6,134 bases of DNA, from contig DBXA01000156.1 in the NCBI GenBank assembly GCA_002309235.1, positions 15,707-21,840 of the forward strand, in the 5' to 3' direction. This document shows positions 1-5,121 of the stretch, piece by piece. The stretch is from Christensenella sp. UBA1224 (GTDB taxonomy: Bacteria > Bacillota > Clostridia > Christensenellales > Aristaeellaceae). Position numbers and translations under genes: made by a program. Every line of letters starts with the position of its first letter. Position 1 is the first letter of the stretch. Below the pieces are notes generated by a model. The model was not told the origin of the DNA. It worked only from the letters and a program-made list of their open reading frames with translations, and searched no databases.

Positions 1-369
1 GCCAAAATGTGGTTCAAGGAGCTCGGCGGGATCGGAAATACCGCAGAGAATCTTGGCGCGGCGGCAGACGGTGAAAACTTCGAATGGACCGATATGTACG
101 CAGGCTTTGCGGAGACGGCTGAAAAGGAAGGCTTTGCCGAACTGGCTGCCAAATTCAGGGCAGTAGCGGCTATCGAGAAGCACCATGAAGAACGTTACCG
201 CGCGCTTTTGAAGAACGTGGAGACCGCTCAGGTCTTCGAAAAGAGCGAAGTCAAGGTATGGGAATGCCGCAACTGCGGGCATATCATCGTTGGCACAAAG
301 GCACCAGATGTCTGCCCTGTATGCGCGCATCCCAGGAGCTATTTCGAGGTTAGCGCCGAAAATTATTAA
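1..369 (+). CDS. rbr: Rubrerythrin, C-terminal part (5' end outside window)
   Basis: Rubrerythrins are cytoplasmic non-haem iron proteins that reduce hydrogen peroxide in anaerobes, using a diiron site in a four-helix bundle and a C-terminal rubredoxin-like iron site. The frame is open from base 1, and the first codons (A-K-M) match the stretch just after the first helix-pair ligand motif, so the ATG at base 7 is internal and not the start. Counting from that Met, the second half of the ferritin-like domain is visible, with glutamate ligand candidates near residues 24-26 and the ExxH ligand motif EKHH at 57-60. The rubredoxin-like domain follows, with CRNC at 87-90 and CPVC at 103-106 separated by 12 residues. 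The protein ends in the family's usual AEN-aromatic tail. Full-length members are about 190 residues, so roughly 70 are missing. A probable terminator follows 23 bases after the stop. The family call is firm; the physiological electron donor cannot be told from here. Confidence 0.95.
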   Translation, partial: AKMWFKELGGIGNTAENLGAAADGENFEWTDMYAGFAETAEKEGFAELAAKFRAVAAIEKHHEERYRALLKNVETAQVFEKSEVKVWECRNCGHIIVGTKAPDVCPVCAHPRSYFEVSAENY

Positions 370-392
370 GCCGGTCAGGTCACTTTCACAAT

Positions 393-433
393 GGGGCTGT
401 CCTTTGGCGCAGCCCCTTGCTTTATGTTCTTTT
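393..433 (+). terminator. Intrinsic terminator after the rubrerythrin gene
   Basis: A perfect 7-bp stem pairs GGGGCTG at 393-399 with CAGCCCC at 410-416 around a 10-base loop. A T-rich but interrupted tract follows at 417-433. It lies shortly after the rubrerythrin stop and before the ribosome binding site of the next gene. The T tract is imperfect, so termination may be partial and let some transcription reach the PHP gene. Confidence 0.7.
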
Positions 434-450
434 ATTGCCGCAATGTATAT

Positions 451-457
451 GGGGGAA
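451..457 (+). promoter_or_regulatory. Ribosome binding site that fixes the start of the PHP gene
   Basis: The purine-rich GGGGGAA lies just upstream of the ATG at 463, at normal Shine-Dalgarno spacing. The reading frame is open further upstream to an ATG at 391, but that codon abuts the terminator stem and has no such site. This decides the start at 463. Confidence 0.65.
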
Positions 458-462
458 GAAAA

Positions 463-1488
463 ATGCTGAGCACTTATTCCGGCAAGAAGATATATCACGG
501 GGAGATGCATGAACACTCCGCATCCGGCGGTACGAGCGACGGTAAGATGACGCTTGCCGAGTGGAACGCCTTCCGCGAAGAAAACGGTCTTGATTTTATC
601 GCCATACTGGACCACAGGCAGGTACGCCACATGTATCTGCCGGAATACGATGCCTCTCATTCCATATACGGGACCGAGCCCGGAACGTATATTACGGATG
701 CCGATGCCGAAGAGAGATCCATGCATTATAATATGCTATTTCCGGAAAGGGAAGATCTGGAGGAACTCCTTTCTGAGTTCCCGGAATATGAATTCACGGG
801 CGGCATCGAAGGGCATTTTGTCTATCCGAAATTCACGCGTGAACGCTTTGCGGAGCTTATCAAAGCTGTACGGGCGAGGGGCGGTATGTTCGTCCATCCA
901 CATCCGAAGCAGCTGATGCGCGCGGACGATTGTGAGCAATACGCAATTTGCGATAAGATCGGCCTGGAAACGATCTATATCAGCTATGATTCGCAGGAAA
1001 CGAAGGATAATTACGCACTTTGGAAGGAACTGTTGTGCCGCGGCCGTATCGTATGGGCGTGTGCCGGCACGGATTCCCATGGGAAGGGGCCGGATACGAA
1101 GGCGCTGACGAGTGTATATTCTGACGGGAGCGGGTCCGCTGCCTGGTTGAAGGAGCTTTCACGCGGTAATTTCGCCTGCGGTCCTGTCGGCATTCAGATG
1201 GAGATCGGTTCCTGCCCAATGGGCGGCAGTGTCAGATACGAAAAAGGGAATATCATGCACCTGCGTTTGGGTGATACCTATCAGCCTGAGATGGGGAAAT
1301 CTCTCATGCTCAATGTGATCGAGGGCCATGACGGTATCGAGGAGACGATCCTCTCGGAACCATATGAATCAAGCGATATTGTTGAAAAAGAGATAAAAGT
1401 CGGCCTGTCTGATCACTTGAGGGCAGAGCTCTTATATGGTGAGTGTATATACGGCATAGGAAATCCGATCTGGAATATCCGGCAGTAA
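463..1488 (+). CDS. PHP-domain metal-dependent hydrolase-like protein
   Basis: This 341-residue protein has the metal-binding landmarks of the PHP (polymerase and histidinol phosphatase) fold. These are the HxH motif at H16 and H18, D26, the Asp-His pair D50-H51, E116 and H118 in the next strand region, H145 and H147 in an HPHP motif, and the closing D204 and H206 in a TDSHG motif. PHP enzymes bind two or three metal ions and hydrolyse phosphoesters. The residues after about 215 form a C-terminal extension, probably beta-rich, whose role I cannot assign. No signal peptide or membrane segment is visible, so it is probably cytoplasmic. The substrate is unknown: it is not obviously a HisK histidinol phosphatase or a polymerase PHP domain, and nearby genes give no pathway. 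No good promoter is seen in the 94 bases before it, so it may depend on read-through from the left. Codon use matches the rubrerythrin gene. The fold call is strong; the enzymatic role is open. Confidence 0.85.
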   Translation: MLSTYSGKKIYHGEMHEHSASGGTSDGKMTLAEWNAFREENGLDFIAILDHRQVRHMYLPEYDASHSIYGTEPGTYITDADAEERSMHYNMLFPEREDLEELLSEFPEYEFTGGIEGHFVYPKFTRERFAELIKAVRARGGMFVHPHPKQLMRADDCEQYAICDKIGLETIYISYDSQETKDNYALWKELLCRGRIVWACAGTDSHGKGPDTKALTSVYSDGSGSAAWLKELSRGNFACGPVGIQMEIGSCPMGGSVRYEKGNIMHLRLGDTYQPEMGKSLMLNVIEGHDGIEETILSEPYESSDIVEKEIKVGLSDHLRAELLYGECIYGIGNPIWNIRQ

Positions 1489-1489
1489 G

Positions 1490-1547
1490 AAAAAGAAAAG
1501 GCTGTTCTTCACGTCCGATCTTTCGGCGGGAGGAACAGCCTTTCTTT
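1490..1547. terminator. Bidirectional intrinsic terminator between convergent genes
   Basis: GGCTGTTC at 1500-1507 pairs perfectly with GAACAGCC at 1533-1540. The stem extends by a T-G wobble and a T-A pair, and a small inner hairpin (CCGA at 1515-1518 with TCGG at 1523-1526 around TCTT) sits within the loop. On the plus strand a T-rich tract follows at 1541-1547. On the minus strand the A-rich run at 1490-1499 reads as a T-rich tract after the stem. It lies between the plus-strand stop at 1488 and the minus-strand stop at 1555, as expected of a shared terminator. Confidence 0.87.
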
Positions 1548-1554
1548 GTATGGC

Positions 1555-2790
1555 CTATTTCTTGTGCTTTTCCAGTTCTTCTTTTGCTATTTCGATATAT
1601 CTGTGTACCTTTTCGGGGGTGATGTTGTTGCAGTAGACATCTCTGCAGGCGATCTCCAGCGTGCAGCCCTTGGCCGCTTCCACTGTCTCCTGGAAATGCT
1701 TGTGTACGCCTTCCTCATCGAGCGTAGTGCCGACGCCAAGGAAATTTGGTGACGGCTTGCGCAGGAAAACGGTCTTGCGGCCTGCCAGTCTCTCTCCCAT
1801 GAATGGCTGGTTGCACCAGGCGGAAATGGATACCTTGCGCATGTTTTCAAAACTGTCCAGCCCGCCGTCCCACAATTCATGAACGGCTTCACAGCAGCCG
1901 TAGGAGAGAAGGCCGAACATGGATGATATCTTTTTATAGTAGGGGATAGCAAACTCGCGATACATCTTGGGCGATACGCCGCTCGTCTCCTGGGAATCCA
2001 TATAGAGCCACATCTGCTTCATGGGCAGCCCTACTCCCTCTGCGGGCAGGTCATCTGTGAAGCAATAGGAGCCCTGTGCCAGGTGCTCATCTCTTGCGGC
2101 TGCGCGGTATACCCCTTTTTCCTCGAGCATCGTGAAGTACTTTACATAATCGTCTGAGAGCATCTCCATCATCTTGTGGAACAGCTCCGGATAATCGAAC
2201 ATGCTGCAGAACATATCATCCATATGCATCAAATGGACGATGTTCTGCGTTGGAACGCAGTACATGGAACAGCCGCCCCAAACGACAGGCAGTATATCGC
2301 CGAAAAGCTCCTGCATATCCGCCAGGCGCTGCGCGTGCCTTTCAAAATCCACACCGTAAACAGAGGGGCCGAGCACGTGGAAATCGTCTTCCAGATCCCT
2401 TAAGTAAGGATCAAAGGAATAGGCGACGCCGTTTTCTTCGTTATGCCTGCGTTCCTTGAGCCCGAAGGGAAGGAAATGGCCGTGCAAAGGGACATTGAGA
2501 CGCGAGGGGACGAGTGTATCATCCTCGAACAGTTCAAAGTTAACCATGTTGGAAAGGAGCATCTTTTCAAGACCGCGGGCTTCTTCTCCTTCGCATTTCA
2601 TGAGGGGAGGAAGGATGTCATCCTGAAAGGTGCCAAGCTCGATCCGGATCATCGGCCTTGAATCCTTATCGAAGCGGCCGTGCTTCATCCAGTCCTCCCA
2701 AAGCGCCTTGTTTCTTTCTGTTGCTGCGAGCTCTGCCTGTTTTTTTGCGAGATCACGCAGTATAAGCCTGTCTTTTTCCGATATCTGCAT
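1555..2790 (-). CDS. Uroporphyrinogen-decarboxylase-fold (URO-D superfamily) protein
   Basis: This 411-residue protein looks like the divergent URO-D-fold proteins found in many copies in anaerobic Firmicutes. The superfamily includes haem-pathway uroporphyrinogen decarboxylase and the corrinoid-linked methyltransferases (MtaA, MtbA, CmuA). It opens with a charged helix (residues 1-40), then the strand region around RPMIRIELG, and ends with a typical helical tail after TPEKVHRYIE. The C-terminal half holds YGCCE at 297-301 and CRDVYC at 382-387. By position these may stand in for the zinc site (His-x-Cys plus a distal Cys) of the methyltransferases, but the usual His is a Tyr here; this is inference. 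It is unlikely to be the haem enzyme HemE, which is shorter and has a different N-terminus. No corrinoid protein or reductive activase gene is in the window. The start at 2790 is set by an AGGAGG site; the frame stays open to 3006 but would overrun both promoters. No membrane segment is seen. The substrate is unknown. Confidence 0.82.
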   Translation of the reverse strand: MQISEKDRLILRDLAKKQAELAATERNKALWEDWMKHGRFDKDSRPMIRIELGTFQDDILPPLMKCEGEEARGLEKMLLSNMVNFELFEDDTLVPSRLNVPLHGHFLPFGLKERRHNEENGVAYSFDPYLRDLEDDFHVLGPSVYGVDFERHAQRLADMQELFGDILPVVWGGCSMYCVPTQNIVHLMHMDDMFCSMFDYPELFHKMMEMLSDDYVKYFTMLEEKGVYRAAARDEHLAQGSYCFTDDLPAEGVGLPMKQMWLYMDSQETSGVSPKMYREFAIPYYKKISSMFGLLSYGCCEAVHELWDGGLDSFENMRKVSISAWCNQPFMGERLAGRKTVFLRKPSPNFLGVGTTLDEEGVHKHFQETVEAAKGCTLEIACRDVYCNNITPEKVHRYIEIAKEELEKHKK

Positions 2791-2798
2791 GGTTGTTT

Positions 2799-2804
2799 CC
2801 TCCT
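2799..2804 (-). promoter_or_regulatory. Shine-Dalgarno site of the URO-D-fold gene
   Basis: A perfect AGGAGG on the minus strand lies 8 bases before the ATG at 2790-2788. It excludes the longer in-frame extensions as the main start. Confidence 0.92.
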
Positions 2805-2826
2805 GATGACACTGTACATATACATG

Positions 2827-2855
2827 ATTATACAATCCCGAAGAGAAAAAGGCAA
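2827..2855 (-). promoter_or_regulatory. Sigma-A-type promoter for the URO-D-fold gene
   Basis: On the minus strand a perfect -10 box TATAAT (2832-2827) lies 17 bases after a -35-like TTGCCT (2855-2850), which matches four of six consensus bases. Transcription would start near 2820, giving a leader of about 30 bases that contains the AGGAGG site. The call is based on sequence only. Confidence 0.75.
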
Positions 2856-2863
2856 TCGTGCGG

Positions 2864-2906
2864 CGTGTCATGCTAATGATAAATAATCGTTTACGCGGTT
2901 GACACG
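2864..2906. repeat. Spaced 7-bp inverted repeat in the divergent control region
   Basis: CGTGTCA at 2864-2870 and TGACACG at 2900-2906 are perfect inverted copies, with centres 36 bases apart. The right copy covers most of the -35 box of the glutamine synthetase promoter, and the left copy lies just upstream of the -35 box of the opposite promoter. It could be a paired operator for a dimeric regulator, but a 7-bp match at this spacing can arise by chance. Confidence 0.35.
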
Positions 2907-2928
2907 ATACCTTTCCTTTATATAAAAT
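2899..2928 (+). promoter_or_regulatory. Sigma-A-type promoter for the glutamine synthetase gene
   Basis: A perfect -35 box TTGACA (2899-2904) is followed after 16 bases by TATAAA (2921-2926). An alternative -10 reading is TAAAAT at 2923-2928 with 18-base spacing. Transcription would begin near 2933-2936, giving a short leader of about 30 bases before the ATG at 2966. This supports separate transcription of glnN, divergent from the URO-D-fold gene. Confidence 0.82.
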
Positions 2929-2938
2929 AAAACCCGAC

Positions 2939-2952
2939 CGATCTGAAGATCG
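2939..2952 (+). promoter_or_regulatory. Small hairpin in the glutamine synthetase leader
   Basis: CGATC at 2939-2943 and GATCG at 2948-2952 form a perfect 5-bp stem closed by a TGAA tetraloop, within the predicted leader and 13 bases before the start codon. Flanking CCG (2934-2936) and CGG (2957-2959) could extend it past an internal loop. It could affect translation or RNA stability, or act as a DNA-level dyad. It has no T tract and is not a terminator. Confidence 0.45.
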
Positions 2953-2965
2953 ACACCGGACGGAG

Positions 2966-5068
2966 ATGAGCTTTGTGACGAATATGGTCGAAACCTTCGG
3001 TTCCATGGTTTTTGACAGGGATGTTATGAAACAGCGGCTGAAACCGCGTGCCTATGATAAGCTGAAGGCTGCCCTGGCTTCCGGCGGTTCCATGAGCCGC
3101 GAACTGGCCGATGAAGTGGCGGATGCCATGAAGGATTGGGCAATCGAGCATGGTGCCACGCATTATACCCATTGGTTCCAGCCTATGACCGGGGTCACGG
3201 CAGAGAAGCACGAAGCTTTCCTCGCACCGTCCCGCGGCGGTGTCATACTGGAATTTTCCGGTAAGGAGCTCATAAAGGGAGAACCGGATGCGTCTTCTTT
3301 TCCATCGGGCGGTCTGCGCGCTACCTTTGAAGCGCGCGGCTACACGGCATGGGATCCGACCAGTTTCGCCTTCATCAAGGATGGGACGCTCTGCATCCCA
3401 ACGGCTTTTTGCTCCTATACGGGTGAAGCATTGGATAAAAAAACGCCTCTTCTCAGGTCCATGGACGCATTGAACGTACAGGCTTTGCGCATATTGAATC
3501 TTTTTGGCCGTAACGCCAGGCATGTGGATACAATGGTTGGCGCTGAGCAGGAATACTTCCTGGTCGATGCTGCCGCTTATGAAAAAAGGCCGGATCTCGT
3601 CTATACAGGGCGTACTCTTTTCGGGGCAAAGCCGCCAAAGGGGCAGGAACTGGACGATCATTACTTCGGCGCCTTGAAGCCCCGTGTCTATTCCTATATG
3701 CGGGATCTGGATGAGGAACTCTGGAAGCTCGGCGTCCTCGCAAAAACGGAGCATAATGAGACTGCACCCGCGCAGCATGAGCTGGCGCCTGTTTATACCA
3801 CCTCCAATATCGCAACGGATAATAATCAGCTGACCATGGAGATGATGAAGCGCATCGCCGCGGACCATAAGATGGCCTGCCTTCTGCACGAAAAACCGTT
3901 TGAAGGCGTGAACGGATCCGGTAAGCACAACAACTGGTCAATCCAGACCAATACAGGAATCAACCTCCTCGATCCCGGAAAGCATCCGGCAGAGAACATC
4001 AGATTCCTCGTATTCCTTATGGCAGTTATCTCAGCGGTTGACGAATATGCCGATATCCTCAGGGTATCAGTTGCTTCCGCAGGAAACGACCACCGTCTCG
4101 GAGCAAACGAAGCACCGCCGGCAATCATTTCAGTATTCGTCGGAGATGAGCTCGCAGGAGTTCTCAAGTCCATCGAAGAAGGCAAAGAGTTTAACGGCGT
4201 CGGAAAAACCCAGATGGAGATGGGCGCGGAAGTTCTTCCCCACATCATGAGAGACACCACCGACAGAAACCGTACTTCACCTTTCGCATTCACCGGAAAC
4301 AAATTCGAGTTCCGTATGCCCGGATCGGCAATCTCCGTAGCAAACGCAAACATCGTACTCAACACCGCGGTTGCCGAATCACTTGAGAGAATATACGAAA
4401 AGCTTAAGGATGTTCCTTCGGATAAGCTCGACGAAGAGATCCACGCACTGTTAAAGAAGCTTCTCGACGAGCATAAGAGAGTAATCTTCAACGGAAACGG
4501 ATATACGGACGAGTGGGTTGAAGAAGCTGAAAAGAGAGGTCTTGATAACCTTAAGAGCCTTCCCGCAGCAATGCCCAGATGGATCTCCGAAAAGAGCATC
4601 GATCTCTTTACAAAGCATAAGATCTTCACCAAGGAAGAGATCTTCTCAAGATACGAAATCCTTTTGGAGAACTACTCAAAGACGATCCACATCGAGTCAC
4701 TTACACTCCAGGAGATGGTAAGAAAAGACTTCATGGACGGACTTATCGGATACCAGAGTGCCGTTGCAGAGGAAGCAGGAAAGAAGAAAGCCCTTATTCC
4801 CGATCTGAACTGTGCACTTGAAACACATATCACCCAGAAGCTTGATTGTCTCTCCGCAAAGATCCTCAAGGCCCTCGACAGACTCGCAGAGGATACCGAA
4901 GCAGCCGAGAAGAAGACAGACGCGCTCGAGTGCGCAGCTTTCTATCAGGAGACCGTTCTCAGCGATATGGAAGTTCTCCGCTCCTATGTTGACATTGCAG
5001 AGAGCATGATCCCTGAGAGTTTCCTTCCCTACCCGACATACGGAGAGATGCTTTTCTCTTTAAGATAA
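2966..5068 (+). CDS. glnN: Type III glutamine synthetase (GlnN class), mosaic in codon style
   Basis: The enzyme joins ammonium to glutamate with ATP, giving glutamine, in the cytoplasm. The 700-residue length fits the GSIII family (about 700, against about 450 for GlnA), whose members form dodecamers. Conserved blocks appear in order: GEPDASSFPSGGLRATFEAR and GYTAWD in the N-terminal third, EHNETAPAQHELAP before residue 290, NGSGKHNNWS at 316-325, then AGNDHRLGANEAPPAI and DRNRTSPFAFTGNKFEFR, followed by a helical C-terminal region. All expected blocks are present with no frameshift. The start at 2966 has only a weak, very close GGAG; the in-frame ATG at 2984 is a possible alternative, since family similarity begins near FGSMVF. 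A strong promoter lies upstream, and gltB follows after 53 bases. Codon use changes abruptly near 3911-3940: by hand count AGA arginine goes from 0 of 16 to 11 of 16 and GGA glycine from 2 of 24 to 15 of 19. The family call is very firm; whether this exact gene exists in one genome is uncertain. Confidence 0.96.
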   Translation: MSFVTNMVETFGSMVFDRDVMKQRLKPRAYDKLKAALASGGSMSRELADEVADAMKDWAIEHGATHYTHWFQPMTGVTAEKHEAFLAPSRGGVILEFSGKELIKGEPDASSFPSGGLRATFEARGYTAWDPTSFAFIKDGTLCIPTAFCSYTGEALDKKTPLLRSMDALNVQALRILNLFGRNARHVDTMVGAEQEYFLVDAAAYEKRPDLVYTGRTLFGAKPPKGQELDDHYFGALKPRVYSYMRDLDEELWKLGVLAKTEHNETAPAQHELAPVYTTSNIATDNNQLTMEMMKRIAADHKMACLLHEKPFEGVNGSGKHNNWSIQTNTGINLLDPGKHPAENIRFLVFLMAVISAVDEYADILRVSVASAGNDHRLGANEAPPAIISVFVGDELAGVLKSIEEGKEFNGVGKTQMEMGAEVLPHIMRDTTDRNRTSPFAFTGNKFEFRMPGSAISVANANIVLNTAVAESLERIYEKLKDVPSDKLDEEIHALLKKLLDEHKRVIFNGNGYTDEWVEEAEKRGLDNLKSLPAAMPRWISEKSIDLFTKHKIFTKEEIFSRYEILLENYSKTIHIESLTLQEMVRKDFMDGLIGYQSAVAEEAGKKKALIPDLNCALETHITQKLDCLSAKILKALDRLAEDTEAAEKKTDALECAAFYQETVLSDMEVLRSYVDIAESMIPESFLPYPTYGEMLFSLR
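3911..3940 (+). other. Probable recombination or assembly junction inside glnN
   Basis: The codons for NGSGKHNNWS mark the point where codon style switches. The last left-style codons are GGC, GTG, TCC and GGT; the first right-style ones are TCA, ACA and GGA. The left style matches the rubrerythrin, PHP and URO-D-fold genes, and the right style matches gltB. The motif is among the most conserved in GSIII, so two unrelated genomes could share enough identical bases here for a strand exchange or an assembler join. Confidence 0.75.
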
Positions 5069-5081
5069 TAAACAAATTTTT

Positions 5082-5104
5082 CGCCTGCTCCACAGGGGCA
5101 GGCG
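5082..5104 (+). other. Stable stem-loop between glnN and gltB
   Basis: The bases at 5082-5091 and 5095-5104 form a 10-bp stem (nine Watson-Crick pairs and one T-G wobble) around a 3-base loop, ACA. It begins 13 bases after the glnN stop and ends just before the GAGG ribosome binding site of gltB at 5108-5111. No T tract follows on the plus strand, so it does not look like a simple terminator. It may be an RNA processing or stability element, or tune gltB translation. Confidence 0.7.
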
Positions 5105-5107
5105 GAT

Positions 5108-5111
5108 GAGG
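5108..5111 (+). promoter_or_regulatory. Ribosome binding site of gltB
   Basis: GAGG lies 10 bases before the ATG at 5122. A second ATG follows directly at 5125, at 13 bases, so the first is the better choice. The site sits only three bases after the base of the intergenic stem. Confidence 0.6.
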
Positions 5112-5121
5112 TTATCACGAA

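Noticed and set aside
417..446. Possible promoter with TTGCTT as -35 for the PHP gene
   Set aside because: No acceptable -10 box lies 16-18 bases downstream; the nearest TATAT is about 23 bases away.
391..462. Upstream in-frame ATG at 391 as the start of the PHP gene
   Set aside because: That ATG abuts the terminator stem and has no ribosome binding site, and its 24 extra residues do not resemble the PHP fold. The ATG at 463 has GGGGGAA at good spacing.
2791..3006. A 72-residue N-terminal extension of the URO-D-fold protein on the minus strand
   Set aside because: It would run through both promoters and into glnN, and a perfect AGGAGG precedes the internal start at 2790.
2918..3928. Long minus-strand open frame opposite glnN, 336 codons
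   Set aside because: It is antisense to the well-supported GSIII sequence, has no recognisable domain and no ribosome binding site that I can see. It follows from the codon pattern of the sense gene.
3826..4632. Minus-strand open frame opposite glnN, 268 codons, serine-rich
   Set aside because: It is antisense to conserved GSIII motifs, and its low-complexity composition is typical of a shadow frame.
5082..5104. Intergenic stem as an intrinsic terminator of glnN
   Set aside because: No T tract follows the stem on the plus strand, and the gltB ribosome binding site comes immediately after. On the minus strand the following bases are A-rich before any T.
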